The notes beneath the pieces are model-generated. The model was not told the DNA's origin. It ran no database searches and saw nothing but the letters and a program-made list of their open reading frames with translations. The position numbers and the translations under genes are program-made. A stretch of 64,000 nucleotides of DNA, taken from positions 94,599 to 158,598 of the forward strand of contig NZ_FOXA01000009.1 in assembly GCF_900115595.1 (NCBI RefSeq). The letters are read 5' to 3'. How positions within the stretch are numbered: position 1 is the first letter of the stretch; every line of letters begins with the position of its first letter. The DNA comes from Tranquillimonas alkanivorans. Lineage in GTDB: Bacteria > Pseudomonadota > Alphaproteobacteria > Rhodobacterales > Rhodobacteraceae. Below are positions 40,631 to 51,811 of this stretch, one piece after another.

Positions 40631-42040
40631 TCACGGCTTTTCCGCCGCCATCGCCGGGCTCTTCTCCATCGGCACCCGGCGCCCTTGGCCCGGCTCTACG
40701 TGCAGCGTGCCGCCGTCGACAGCGACGCGGCCGCGCAGGAGGACCGTCTCGGGCCAGCCCTTGACCGTATGACCGGCGAAAGGGTTGTAGCCCACGTTGT
40801 CGTGCAGATCGTCCGCGGCGTACGTCACCTCGCGCTCGGGGTCCCAAAGCACCACGTCCGCGTCCATCCCCGGCCGCAGCGCGCCCTTGCCTGTGAGGCC
40901 GAAGAGCCGTGCCGGGGCGGCGGAGGTCAGCTCGACGAAGGCCGCCAGCCCCAGCCGGCCCCGGCTTACCATCGCATCGAAAAGGACCGGCAGGCGCAGC
41001 TCGAGCCCCGGCATGCCGTTGGCGATCTTGTTGAAGGGCGCGTCGCGGCCGTGGAGGAACTTGCCGCTCTCGTCCATGCGATAGGGCGCGTGGTCGGACG
41101 TCACCAGTTGCAGGTCGCGCTGGTCCAGAGCGTGCCACAGCGCCTCGACATCCGCCGCCTCGCGCTGGGGCGGGCTGCACATGAAGGCCGCGCCGTCCGG
41201 GCGGTCGAGGGTGTCCACGGTCTGGAACAGGTAATGGGTGCAGGTCTCGGCCCAGACCGGTGCGCCGCGGGCGCGGGCGGCGCGGACGATCTCCACCCCC
41301 TCGCGCGTCGAGACGTGGAACAGCATGACCGGCTGCCCGGTGTACTCGGCGAAGCGGCAGATGCGCTCCAGCGCCTCGATCTCGGCCATGCGGGGATGAG
41401 AGGCCGCGTGGTCGCGCGGGGCGGTGCGGCCCTCGGCCAGCAGGCGGGCGGTGGCGTCGCGGATGATGGCGTCGTTTTCGGCGTGAAAGCAGACCAGCGC
41501 GCCGTGGGCGCGGGCAACGCGCAGCACTTGAAGGATCGCGGCGTCGTCCAGCCGCACCTTGTCGTAGGTGGTGAAGACCTTGATCGAGCGGTGGCCCTCC
41601 TCGATCAGCCGGGCGACGTCGTCCAGGTTGTCGCCCGAGGTGTCGGCCACGATCATGTGGAAGGCGTGATCGCACATCGCCCCGCGCCGGGCGAGTTCGG
41701 CGTAGTCGGCCACCACGTCCGCGATCCGCATCCCCGGATGCTGCGCGGCGAAAGAGACGGTGGTGGTCGTCCCGCCGTAGAGCGCCGAACGGGTGGCGGT
41801 TTCGAACGTGTCGGCGTTCATCACGCCCGCGCCCGAGAGCTGCTCGATATGGCAATGGGTGTCCACGCCGCCGGGCAGGACGAGTTTGCCGCGGGCGTCG
41901 ATCTCCTCCCGCCCCGGGCCCAGCCCGCGCCCCACGGCGGCGACGCGTCCGTCGCGGATGGCGAGGTCGCCGTCCCCCGCGCCGCCCGCGTCTGCGACGT
42001 GGGCCCCGCGGATCACCAGATCATACTCTCCTGCGGGCAT
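40631..42040 (-). CDS. dihydropyrimidinase / D-hydantoinase family amidohydrolase
   Basis: A 469-residue cyclic amidase. Metal ligands are His62 and His64 in DTHCHIEQ, the carbamylated Lys154 in RSIKVFTTYDK, and further His in CFHAEND and LFHVST; the Asp is in LVTSDHAPYRMDE. C-terminal GKGALRPGMDADVVLWDP is typical. Reaction: hydrolytic opening of dihydropyrimidines or 5-substituted hydantoins. The HCH (not HTH) motif is slightly unusual. Start ATG 42040; longer frames run into the intergenic region. Divergent from the racemase operon. Confidence 0.9.
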   Translation of the reverse strand: MPAGEYDLVIRGAHVADAGGAGDGDLAIRDGRVAAVGRGLGPGREEIDARGKLVLPGGVDTHCHIEQLSGAGVMNADTFETATRSALYGGTTTTVSFAAQHPGMRIADVVADYAELARRGAMCDHAFHMIVADTSGDNLDDVARLIEEGHRSIKVFTTYDKVRLDDAAILQVLRVARAHGALVCFHAENDAIIRDATARLLAEGRTAPRDHAASHPRMAEIEALERICRFAEYTGQPVMLFHVSTREGVEIVRAARARGAPVWAETCTHYLFQTVDTLDRPDGAAFMCSPPQREAADVEALWHALDQRDLQLVTSDHAPYRMDESGKFLHGRDAPFNKIANGMPGLELRLPVLFDAMVSRGRLGLAAFVELTSAAPARLFGLTGKGALRPGMDADVVLWDPEREVTYAADDLHDNVGYNPFAGHTVKGWPETVLLRGRVAVDGGTLHVEPGQGRRVPMEKSPAMAAEKP

Positions 42041-42147
42041 TGCCTGTCCCCCCGTTCCCTGCTTCGATGCGGCGACGGTATACGAAGCGGCGGCGGGGTC
42101 CACCCGCCCGACAGGGGGGAGCACAGCGAGATGCGGCCAGCACAGGC

Positions 42148-42807
42148 ATGACAATCCACGTCATCAATCCGAACAGCAGCGTTCATGTGACTGAAGGTAT
42201 CGACGCGGCCATCGCGCCGATGCGGACCCTCTCGCCGGTGCCGATCGCCTGCCACACGCTCGCCGAGGGACCGCCGGGGATCGAGACGCAGGCGCATGTC
42301 GAGGGCGTCGTCGCGCCGCTCCTGGCGCGGGCGGCGGAACTGGAGGACGGCGCCTCGGCCTTCGTGATCGCCTGCTTCTCCGACCCCGGTCTGGCCGCGA
42401 TGCGCGAGAGGAGCGCGCGGCCGGTGCTGGGCATCGCCGAAAGCGCGGTGCTGCACGCGATGACGCTGGGCCAGAGGTTTGGCATCCTGTCGATCAAGCG
42501 GGCCTCGGTGGCGCGGCATGTGCGGTATCTGGGCGCGATGGGCGTGCTCGACCGGTTGGCCGCGGACCTGCCCATCGACATGGGCGTGGCGGAACTGGCA
42601 GATGCGGGGCGCACGCTCGACCGGCTGGCGGAGGTGGGCGCGACGCTGCGCGACGTTCACGGCGCGGACGTGCTGATCACGGGCTGCGCGGGAATGGCGC
42701 AGTATCGCCCGGCGCTGGAAGAGGCTCTCGGCCTGCCGGTGGTGGATCCGTGCCAGGCGGCTGTGGCCGCTGCGATCGGGCGGGTGGCGCTGGCGCCCTG
42801 CGAATGA
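42148..42807 (+). CDS. Asp/Glu/hydantoin racemase family protein
   Basis: A 219-residue protein with two catalytic-type cysteines: Cys76 in FVIACFSDPGL and Cys180 in LITGCAGMAQY. The N-terminus MTIHVINPNSS is diagnostic for hydantoin-racemase relatives. Expected to racemise a 5-substituted hydantoin or an acidic amino acid. It heads the rightward operon and faces the hydantoinase, so the two likely act on the same substrate. DapA-like gene follows after 13 bp. Confidence 0.9.
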   Translation: MTIHVINPNSSVHVTEGIDAAIAPMRTLSPVPIACHTLAEGPPGIETQAHVEGVVAPLLARAAELEDGASAFVIACFSDPGLAAMRERSARPVLGIAESAVLHAMTLGQRFGILSIKRASVARHVRYLGAMGVLDRLAADLPIDMGVAELADAGRTLDRLAEVGATLRDVHGADVLITGCAGMAQYRPALEEALGLPVVDPCQAAVAAAIGRVALAPCE

Positions 42808-42820
42808 CGAAGGAGAAGAG

Positions 42821-43744
42821 ATGACCCGACTGACCGAGGAGGCGCGCGGCGTCTTCGTGATCGCCGCGACCCCGTTCCACGAGGACGGCGCGCTGGACCT
42901 GGAAAGCACCGACCGGATGGTGGACTTCTACCTCGACACCGGCGCGACGGGGCTGACGGTGCTGGGGATGATGGGCGAGGCGCCGAAGCTGACGCTTGAG
43001 GAGTCGCGCACCGTCGTCCGCCGCATCCTCGCCCGCGTGGACGGGCGGGTGCCGGTCGTAGCGGGCGTGTCGGCCCCCGGCTTCGCGCAGATGAAGGCGC
43101 TGTCGGACATGGTGATGGACGACGGCGCGGCCGGCGTGATGATCGCGCCGCCCGGCAGCCTGAAGACCGACGACCAGATCGTGAGTTACTATCACCAGGC
43201 GGCGGAGTTCATCGGCGACGCGCCCTTCGTCCTGCAGGACTTCCCGCTCGCCACCGGCGTCCACATCCCCGTCTCGGTCATCGCGCGGATCGTGGCCGAT
43301 CTGCCGACCTGCGTGTGCCTCAAGCACGAGGATTGGCCGGGGCTCGCAAAGATCTCGGCCCTGCGCGAGCCCGGGACGCTGAGCCGCCGCATCTCGATCC
43401 TCTGCGGTAACGGCGGGCTGTTCCTGCCCGAAGAGATGGCGCGCGGCGCGGACGGGGCGATGACGGGCTTCGGATACCCGGAGATGATGGTGGACGTGGT
43501 GCGCGAGACGGAGGCGGGCAACGCCGGGCGCGCGCGCGACCTTTTCGACGCCTACCTGCCGCTGGCGCGCTACGAACAGCAGCCGGGGTTGGGGCTGGCC
43601 GTGCGCAAGTACGTGCTGGCCCGGCGCGGCGTCATCGCGAGTGCAGCGCTGCGCAAGCCCGGCGCCGGCCTGAGCGCCGCCGCGCGGGCCGAGGTGGACC
43701 TGCTGATCGAGCGGCAGGAGAGACGACTGAAGGAGCTCGGGTGA
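42821..43744 (+). CDS. DapA-family (dihydrodipicolinate synthase-like) lyase
   Basis: A 307-residue class I aldolase-fold enzyme. AATPFHEDGALDLES, GATGLTVLGMMGEAPKLTLE and the Schiff-base Lys168 in CVCLKHEDWPG are visible; a Tyr lies at the expected position (SYYHQA region differs from the DapA YN). A good ribosome site (AAGGAGAAGAG) precedes the ATG. In a catabolic operon with a semialdehyde dehydrogenase it is more likely a keto-acid aldolase or dehydratase/deaminase than lysine-pathway DapA. Confidence 0.88.
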   Translation: MTRLTEEARGVFVIAATPFHEDGALDLESTDRMVDFYLDTGATGLTVLGMMGEAPKLTLEESRTVVRRILARVDGRVPVVAGVSAPGFAQMKALSDMVMDDGAAGVMIAPPGSLKTDDQIVSYYHQAAEFIGDAPFVLQDFPLATGVHIPVSVIARIVADLPTCVCLKHEDWPGLAKISALREPGTLSRRISILCGNGGLFLPEEMARGADGAMTGFGYPEMMVDVVRETEAGNAGRARDLFDAYLPLARYEQQPGLGLAVRKYVLARRGVIASAALRKPGAGLSAAARAEVDLLIERQERRLKELG

Positions 43745-43776
43745 CGCAGGCGCACCCCAAGACGGGAGAAGAACAC

Positions 43777-45276
43777 ATGTCCTACGACGATATTCTGGCG
43801 GCGAGCGGGCTGACGGGCGACCGGCTTCAGGGCGGCGACCTGAGCGTGACGACGCCGGTGGACGGGGCCGAGATCGCGCGGCTGAAGAGCCACACGCGCG
43901 AGGACGCGGAGCGGATGATCGCGGCCGCCAGCGACGCCTTCCGCGCCTGGCGGCAGGTGCCCGCGCCGCGGCGGGGCGAACTGGTGCGGCTTCTGGGCGA
44001 GGAGCTGCGCGCCGAGAAGGAGAACCTGGGCCGGGTCGTGTCGCTCGACTGTGGCAAGATCTATCAGGAGGGGCTGGGCGAAGTTCAGGAGATGATCGAC
44101 ATCTGCGACTTCGCCGTGGGCCTGTCGCGCCAGCTTTACGGCCTGACCATCGCCTCGGAACGGCCCGGCCACTCGATGCGCGAGACATGGCACCCGATGG
44201 GGGTCTGCGGGATCATCACCGCCTTCAACTTCCCCGTCGCGCCCTGGGCTTGGAACGCGGCGCTGGCGCTGGTGTGCGGCGACCCGATCCTGTGGAAGCC
44301 GTCGGAGAAGGCGCCGCTGTCGGCGCTGGCGGTGCAACGCATCTGCGAACGCGCGATGGAGCGGTTCGGCGACGCGCCCGAGGGGCTGATCCAGACGATG
44401 ATCGGCGGCGCGGACCTGGGGCAGGCGCTGACCGACTCCCGCGACGTTGCCATCGTCTCGGCCACCGGCTCGGTCCCGATGGGGCGGAAGGTCGCGACGG
44501 CGATGGCCGGGCGGCTGGGGCGCTGCATCCTCGAACTCGGCGGCAACAACGCGATGATCGTCGCGCCCTCGGCCGACCTCGAGATGGCGGTGCGCGCCAT
44601 CGTCTTCTCGGCCGTGGGGACGGCGGGGCAGCGTTGCACCTCGCTGCGCCGGCTGATCGTGCACGAGGACGTCTATGACCAACTCGTGCCGCGCCTGATC
44701 TCGGCCTACGAGGGGCTGCCCATCGGCGACCCGCTGGCCGAGGGCACGCTGGTCGGCCCGCTGATCGATCAGGCGGCGGCCGAGGGGATGGCGGCGGCGC
44801 TGAAGCGCGCCGACTCCGAGGGCGGCATCGTCCACGGCGGCGGGCGCGCGCTGGAGGACCAGTATCCGGGGGCGGCCTACGTCAAGCCTGCGATCGTCGA
44901 GATGCCGGGCCAGACGGACGTGGTGCACGAGGAGACCTTCGCGCCGATCCTCTATGTGATGAAATACCGCGAACTCGACGACGCGATCGGGATGCACAAC
45001 GCCGTGCCGCAGGGCCTGTCGTCCTGCATCTTCTCGACCGACGTGCGCGAGACCGAGCAGTTCCTGTCCGCCGTGGGGTCGGATTGCGGCATCGCCAACG
45101 TCAACATCGGCCCCTCGGGCGCCGAGATCGGAGGCGCGTTTGGCGGCGAGAAGGACACCGGTGGCGGGCGCGAGAGCGGGTCGGACGCCTGGAAGGGCTA
45201 CATGCGGCGGCAGACCAACACGATCAACTGGTCGCGCGACCTGCCGCTGGCGCAGGGCATCAAGTTCGACATCTGA
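43777..45276 (+). CDS. aldehyde dehydrogenase, ALDH7 (antiquitin-like)
   Basis: A 499-residue NAD-dependent dehydrogenase. TAFNFPVAPWAWNAALAL, CILELGGNNAMIV and GQRCTSLRR place the catalytic Cys at residue 287. The C-terminal GGEKDTGGGRESGSDAWKGY and TINWSRDLPLAQGIKFD are almost diagnostic for ALDH7 (aminoadipate-semialdehyde dehydrogenase/AmaB type). The ATG at 43777 follows GGGAGAAG. Expected role: oxidises the semialdehyde produced earlier in the operon, possibly aminoadipate semialdehyde. Confidence 0.92.
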   Translation: MSYDDILAASGLTGDRLQGGDLSVTTPVDGAEIARLKSHTREDAERMIAAASDAFRAWRQVPAPRRGELVRLLGEELRAEKENLGRVVSLDCGKIYQEGLGEVQEMIDICDFAVGLSRQLYGLTIASERPGHSMRETWHPMGVCGIITAFNFPVAPWAWNAALALVCGDPILWKPSEKAPLSALAVQRICERAMERFGDAPEGLIQTMIGGADLGQALTDSRDVAIVSATGSVPMGRKVATAMAGRLGRCILELGGNNAMIVAPSADLEMAVRAIVFSAVGTAGQRCTSLRRLIVHEDVYDQLVPRLISAYEGLPIGDPLAEGTLVGPLIDQAAAEGMAAALKRADSEGGIVHGGGRALEDQYPGAAYVKPAIVEMPGQTDVVHEETFAPILYVMKYRELDDAIGMHNAVPQGLSSCIFSTDVRETEQFLSAVGSDCGIANVNIGPSGAEIGGAFGGEKDTGGGRESGSDAWKGYMRRQTNTINWSRDLPLAQGIKFDI

Positions 45277-45463
45277 GCGATCCGGCGGGGCGGTGCGCCG
45301 TCCCGCCGACTGCGTGATCCTCTTCAAAACTTGGTCATCGGTGGAAACCCGCCGGCGCGCCGGGACTTGGCCAGAAGTGACGCCGCGCCACGCGGTGGCA
45401 AGCCTTGCATCGGCAACCACCGCCTTCCTATCGTGGCGCCACCACAGTGGAGGATAAATCCCA

Positions 45464-47053
45464 ATGAAGCATACGCTCTTCACCGGCACCGCGCTCGCGG
45501 CGGTGCTGACGCTTGGCCTGTCGGGGGCCGTCGACGCGCAGACCTATATCCGCGGCAACGACAGCGACCCCGAGACGCTGGACCAGCACAAGACCTCGAC
45601 CATCGCCGAAGCCAACATCCTGCGCGACCTGTACGAAGGGCTCGTGATCTACGACAGCAGCGCGCAGGTGATCCCCGGCGCGGCGGAAAGCTGGGAAATC
45701 TCGGACGACGGCACCGTCTGGACCTTCAACATCCGCGCGGACGCGAACTGGTCGAACGGCGACCCGCTGACGGCCGAGGACTTCGTCTATTCGTTCCGCC
45801 GCATCATGGCTCCGGCGACGGGCGCGAAATACGCCAACATCCTTTATCCCATCGCAAACGCGCAGGCAGTGAACACCGGCGACATGCCGGTCGAGGAGCT
45901 GGGCGTACGGGCCGTGGACGAAAAGACGCTCGAGATCACGCTCGACACGCCCACGCCGTATTTCCTGGAGCTTCTGACGCACCAGACCGGCCTGCCGGTG
46001 CATCCCGCCAGCGTCGAGGAGCACGGCAGCGACTTCGTGCAGCCCGAGAACATGGTGTCGAACGGCGCCTACACGCTTGAGGAAAACATCCTCAACGACC
46101 GTATCGTGCTGGAGAAGAACCCCGAGTTCCACGCCGCCGACAGCGTGTCGATCGCGCAGGTGAACTATGTCCCGTTCGAGGACCGCGCCACCTGCGTCCG
46201 TGCCTGGGAGGCCGACGAGGTACATTCGTGCTCGGACCTGCCGGCCGAGGACATCGCCCGCCTTCAGGACGAATATCCCGACGCCGTGCACGTGACCCCG
46301 TACCTGGGCGTCTATTACTACGGCGTGAACACCGCCAAAGAGAAGCTTTCGGATCCGCGCGTGCGCCAGGCGATGAGCATGGTCATCGACCGCCAGTTCC
46401 TGGCCGACGAGATCTGGAGCGGCACGATGATCCCGGCCTACAGCTGGGTGCCGCCGGGCATCGGTAACTACGTCGAGAACCCGCCGACCTATGAGTGGGC
46501 CGACATGTCGCTTCTGGACCGCGAGGACCAGGCCATCGCGCTGATGGAAGAGGCCGGCTATGGCCCCGACACGCCGCTCGAGGTCGAGATCAGCTACAAC
46601 ACGTCGGAGAACCACAAGGCGACCGCCACGGCCATCGCCGACATGTGGTCGGTGCTGGGGATCGAGACGACGTTCAACGTCCGCGACGCCTCGGCCCACT
46701 ATGCCATGCTGCGCGACGAGAAGGTGCACGACGTGGCGCGCGCGGGCTGGATCGGGGACTACTCGGATCCGCAGAACTTCCTGTTCCTGAACCGCGCCGA
46801 CAACCCGGGCTTCAACTACGGCAACTACGAGAACCCGGAATACGACGGTCTGCTGGACGAGGCCGCGGGCACGACCGACCTGGCCGAGCGCGCCGAGATC
46901 CTGGCCCAGGCCGAGGAGGCGTTCCTCGCCGACAGTCCGCAGATCCCGCTGCTGTTCTACTCCTCGCGCTCGCTCGTGGCGGATGCGCTGCAGGGCTGGG
47001 AGGACAACATCCAGAACGTGCACCCGACGCGGTTCCTGTCGATCGCGCAGTGA
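45464..47053 (+). CDS. peptide/oligopeptide-type ABC transporter substrate-binding protein
   Basis: A 529-residue periplasmic protein (SBP_bac_5). Signal peptide residues 1-25 (LAAVLTLGLSGAVDAQ). Typical stretches are YIRGNDSDPETLDQHKTSTI, WTFNIRADANWSNGDPLTAE, FVYSFRRIMAPATG and NGAYTLEENILNDRIVLEKN. Ribosome site GTGGAGGA upstream of ATG 45464. First gene of the transporter operon and likely high-level expressed (a hairpin follows). Ligand may be a small peptide or the cyclic amide catabolised by the neighbouring enzymes. Confidence 0.95.
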   Translation: MKHTLFTGTALAAVLTLGLSGAVDAQTYIRGNDSDPETLDQHKTSTIAEANILRDLYEGLVIYDSSAQVIPGAAESWEISDDGTVWTFNIRADANWSNGDPLTAEDFVYSFRRIMAPATGAKYANILYPIANAQAVNTGDMPVEELGVRAVDEKTLEITLDTPTPYFLELLTHQTGLPVHPASVEEHGSDFVQPENMVSNGAYTLEENILNDRIVLEKNPEFHAADSVSIAQVNYVPFEDRATCVRAWEADEVHSCSDLPAEDIARLQDEYPDAVHVTPYLGVYYYGVNTAKEKLSDPRVRQAMSMVIDRQFLADEIWSGTMIPAYSWVPPGIGNYVENPPTYEWADMSLLDREDQAIALMEEAGYGPDTPLEVEISYNTSENHKATATAIADMWSVLGIETTFNVRDASAHYAMLRDEKVHDVARAGWIGDYSDPQNFLFLNRADNPGFNYGNYENPEYDGLLDEAAGTTDLAERAEILAQAEEAFLADSPQIPLLFYSSRSLVADALQGWEDNIQNVHPTRFLSIAQ

Positions 47054-47066
47054 CGTGACGTTGCAA

Positions 47067-47089
47067 CGGGCGGGTTCTTGACCCGCCCG
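47067..47089 (+). other. GC-rich hairpin between binding-protein and permease genes
   Basis: CGGGCGGGT-TCTTG-ACCCGCCCG, a 9-bp perfect stem without a T-run, 14 bases after the binding-protein stop. Such hairpins often stabilise the upstream mRNA and give excess binding protein over membrane components. Confidence 0.6.
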
Positions 47090-47163
47090 GGGCCTGCGGG
47101 CGAGACCGCGGCCCTCTCGGGGCGCCCCGGCACGGGCGCCCTGTCAGACCGGAGGAAGCGGCC

Positions 47164-48081
47164 ATGCTCGCTTACGCCCTGCGCCGGCTACTGGGCGCGA
47201 TACCGACAATCTTCATCATCGTGACGGCCGCGTTCTTCATGATGCGGATCGCCCCCGGTGGTCCGTTCGACCAGGAGCGTGCACTGGAGCCCACGGTGAT
47301 GGCCAACCTGAACGAGGCCTTCGGGCTCGACCGGCCGCTGTGGGAACAGTACGCGATGTACCTAGGCAACCTGCTGCGCGGCGACATGGGCCCGTCGTTC
47401 ATCTATCGCGACATGCGGGTGCACGAGATCCTGGGCCAGGGCCTGCCGGTGTCGATGCAGCTTGGCATGACGGCGCTGTTGCTGGCCTTCGTGATCGGCA
47501 CCGCTCTGGGCTCGATCGCGGCGCTGCGCCAGAACACGCGGGCCGATTACGGCGTCATCGCCGTCGCGACCTTCGGCATCACGGTGCCCAACTTCGTCGT
47601 CGCGCCGGTCCTGTCGCTGGTTTTCGCGGTGATCCTGAGCTGGCTTCCCGCGCAGGGCTGGGGCCGCTGGGACCAGATGATCCTGCCGGTCATCGCGCTG
47701 GCACTGCCGCAGGTGGCGGTGATCGCCCGCCTGATCCGCGGCTCGATGATCGAGGCGCTGCGCTCGGACCACGTGCGCACGGCGCGCGCCTATGGACTGC
47801 CGGCGCGGATGGTGGTGATCAAGCACGCCCTGCGCGCGGCCGTCCTGCCCGCGATCAGCTATCTCGGGCCCGCGGCCGCCGCGCTTCTGACCGGTTCGAT
47901 CGTGATCGAGCAGGTGTTCAACATTCCCGGCATCGGCCGGTTCTTCGTCAACGGTGCGCTTGCGCGGGACTACACGCTGGTAATGGGCACGGTGGTGATC
48001 GTCGCGGTCTTCGTCGTGGTCTTCAACCTGATCGTCGACCTGCTTTACGCGCTTCTCGACCCGAGGGTCCGCTATGACTGA
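47164..48081 (+). CDS. peptide-type ABC transporter permease (OppB/DppB family)
   Basis: A 305-residue membrane protein, six helices. N-terminal MLAYALRRLLGAIPTIFIIV and the EAA-like loop DHVRTARAYGLPARMVVIKH with the downstream P-x-I pattern are typical of OppB. Coupled to the next permease with 8-bp overlap (stop at 48081, next start at 48074). Confidence 0.95.
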   Translation: MLAYALRRLLGAIPTIFIIVTAAFFMMRIAPGGPFDQERALEPTVMANLNEAFGLDRPLWEQYAMYLGNLLRGDMGPSFIYRDMRVHEILGQGLPVSMQLGMTALLLAFVIGTALGSIAALRQNTRADYGVIAVATFGITVPNFVVAPVLSLVFAVILSWLPAQGWGRWDQMILPVIALALPQVAVIARLIRGSMIEALRSDHVRTARAYGLPARMVVIKHALRAAVLPAISYLGPAAAALLTGSIVIEQVFNIPGIGRFFVNGALARDYTLVMGTVVIVAVFVVVFNLIVDLLYALLDPRVRYD

Positions 48082-49201
48082 TCTGGCCACCAACACCCCC
48101 GAGGTCGCCGCCGGCAGCCGCTCGCTCTGGGCCGTCGCGATGATCCGGATGCGACGCAACCGCGCCGCGATGGCGTCGCTCGTCATCCTGATCGTGCTGG
48201 CGCTGGCGGGCATCTTCGGCCCCATGCTCGCGCCGCACAGCTATGCCGAGGTCTATCCCGAGTTCGTGAAGGTCGACCCCAGCCTCGAGCCCTATCCGCA
48301 GGAGGCGCAGATCATACCCTCGGCCGAGACGGCGCTGCGCCGCGCCCGGGTCGACATCGAGTCGATCGAGGTCGGCGGCGGCGAGGTGGTCATCGGCCTG
48401 TCCTCGAGCCGCGAGATCGACCCGCGCATCACCCGGTACGTCGACCGTTCGGACGTGTTCTCGAACGCCGAGATCACCGAGATCGCCGAGGACGGGCTGA
48501 GCGCCACGATGGTGGCGGACGTGCAGCAGCTTTATTTCCTCATGGGCACCGACGCCAACGGGCGCGACCTGTTCTCGCGCATCCTGATTTCGCTGCGCAT
48601 CTCGCTGATGATCGGTGCGCTGGCCACGGGCGTGGCGCTGCTGATCGGGGTGCTTTACGGCGCGACGGCGGGCTTCGTCGGCGGGCGCGTGGACAACGTG
48701 ATGATGCGCATTGTCGACATCCTGTATTCGCTGCCCTTCGTGTTCTTCGTGATCCTTTTGGTGGTGTTCTTCGGGCGAAACCTCGTGCTGATGTTCATCG
48801 CCGTGGGTGCGGTCGAATGGCTCGACATGGCGCGGATCGTGCGGGGGCAGACGCTTTCGCTTCGCCGGCGCGAGTTCGTGCAGGCGGCCGAGACGCTGGG
48901 CGTGTCGGGCTGGGACATCCTGCGCCGCCACATCATCCCCAACACGCTGGGCACGGTGATCATCTACATGACGCTCCTGATCCCCAAGGTGATCTTGCTG
49001 GAATCCTTCCTGTCGTTCCTGGGCCTGGGCGTGCAGGAGCCGCTGACCTCGCTTGGCGTGCTGATCGCGGAAGGGGCCAAAAACATGCGCAACGCGCCGT
49101 TCATGCTGTTCTATCCGGCGGCCACCATGACCATCCTGCTGTTCGCGCTGAACTTCCTGGGCGATGGCCTGCGCGACGCACTCGATCCGAAGGACCGCTG
49201 A
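48074..49201 (+). CDS. peptide-type ABC transporter permease (OppC/DppC family)
   Basis: A 375-residue membrane protein. N-terminal MIRMRRNRAAMASLVILIVL is the OppC_N pattern. A long periplasmic insertion of ~115 residues (YPEFVKVDPSLEPYPQEAQI onward) follows helix 1, longer than in E. coli OppC. The BPD_transp_1 domain has GTDANGRDLFSRILISLRIS and the loop REFVQAAETLGVSGWDILRR. ATP-binding gene follows immediately. Confidence 0.95.
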   Translation: MTDLATNTPEVAAGSRSLWAVAMIRMRRNRAAMASLVILIVLALAGIFGPMLAPHSYAEVYPEFVKVDPSLEPYPQEAQIIPSAETALRRARVDIESIEVGGGEVVIGLSSSREIDPRITRYVDRSDVFSNAEITEIAEDGLSATMVADVQQLYFLMGTDANGRDLFSRILISLRISLMIGALATGVALLIGVLYGATAGFVGGRVDNVMMRIVDILYSLPFVFFVILLVVFFGRNLVLMFIAVGAVEWLDMARIVRGQTLSLRRREFVQAAETLGVSGWDILRRHIIPNTLGTVIIYMTLLIPKVILLESFLSFLGLGVQEPLTSLGVLIAEGAKNMRNAPFMLFYPAATMTILLFALNFLGDGLRDALDPKDR

Positions 49202-49202
49202 C

Positions 49203-50834
<1,632 letters not shown>

Positions 50835-50952
50835 GGTAGCGCCGCAAGAGAGTCCGGTAAGTATATGTAAAATACGGTAATTACGGGGATAATGCCGTCT
50901 TTTCTCTGAAGCAGCCTCGTCGCTGCCCGCGTCAGCGGCGATCGTCGCAACG

Positions 50953-50993
50953 CTTGCCGCACCTCGGTCATCGCATGAGGTGGGTGCGGCAAG
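50953..50993. terminator. long hairpin between convergent transcription units
   Basis: CTTGCCGCACC (50953-50963) pairs perfectly with GGTGCGGCAAG (50983-50993). It lies between the transporter operon (plus) and the DUF533 gene (minus). There is no long T-run on either side, so it may be a rho-type or mRNA 3'-end structure. Confidence 0.45.
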
Positions 50994-51024
50994 AAATTGT
51001 TAACACGTACTTTCGCGTTCCGCC

Positions 51025-51711
51025 TCAGGAGGCCAGTTCCTCCGCCTCGGCTGCGTCCTCTTCCGACAGGTTCAGGCGGCGGCGCAGAGCGGCGAGGTAT
51101 TCGCGGTCGTGCGCAGTTTCTCCGTCCAGCGCGGCGCGGGAGGCGAGGTAGAATTCCTGCGCCGTCTCCTCGTCGTTCACCTGCGCCAGCAGCTCGTCGA
51201 GGGGGCGGGGATTGGCGATTTCGCGCTCCATCACGCGCCGGTCTTCGGCGTCCGCGTCCGCCTGCTCGATCTCGCCCGGGATGCGCTCTCGTTCCGCGTT
51301 GGACAGCGCGCCGTCGGAATAGGCGGCGGTGATCATCGCGCGGATAAGCAGCAGCGCCGTGTCATCGCTGAAACTTTCGGCGGCGCGCTCCTGCTCCTGC
51401 ACGTCGGACGCGGCTGGCTCGGCGCCTTGGGCGGTGCCGCCGCCGGTCAGCTTGTCGGCCACGTCCTTGATCATGCCTCCGATGCCGCCGGAGGCCGATC
51501 CTGTCTTGCCAGTGCCGCCTTTCGCCTGCTGGTCCTGGTAGGCGCGGTAGGCCATGTACCCCAGCGCCGCGATTCCCAGCTTGCCGCCGAGGCCACGGCG
51601 GCGGTGGCCCAGCCCGCCCAGCATTGCGGCCGTGCCCAGCCCGCCGCGGCGGCGTCCGCGGCCGGCCATCCGCGAGGCGAGCATCACTCCGAGTACGCGC
51701 TTCAGACTCAT
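51025..51711 (-). CDS. DUF533/TerB-like protein
   Basis: A 228-residue protein. The N-terminus is short, basic and glycine-rich (RMAGRGRRRGGLGTAAMLGG) with a hydrophobic stretch near residues 43-55, possibly membrane-associated. The C-terminal half is the DUF533/TerB helical bundle (LLLIRAMITAAYSDGALSNA, MEREIANPRPLDELLAQV, LAALRRRLNLSE). The ATG at 51711 has a strong AGGAGGA site. Role unknown. Divergent from sitA. Confidence 0.85.
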   Translation of the reverse strand: MSLKRVLGVMLASRMAGRGRRRGGLGTAAMLGGLGHRRRGLGGKLGIAALGYMAYRAYQDQQAKGGTGKTGSASGGIGGMIKDVADKLTGGGTAQGAEPAASDVQEQERAAESFSDDTALLLIRAMITAAYSDGALSNAERERIPGEIEQADADAEDRRVMEREIANPRPLDELLAQVNDEETAQEFYLASRAALDGETAHDREYLAALRRRLNLSEEDAAEAEELAS

Positions 51712-51794
51712 GGCACAATCCTCCTGTGTGACCTCGCTCAATGCGCCCGGTGGCGTCGCGTTCCCGCGCCGAGGCCGGCTCGGGCAAAGTTGAG

Positions 51795-51810
51795 AATGAT
51801 TTGCATTATT
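51795..51810. promoter_or_regulatory. Fur/Mur-like operator upstream of sitABCD
   Basis: AATGATTTGCATTATT, an imperfect dyad with AATnAT and ATnATT outer halves, resembles Fur or Mur boxes in alphaproteobacteria. It lies immediately upstream of the -35-like TTGACG at 51812. Confidence 0.5.
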
Positions 51811-51811
51811 G

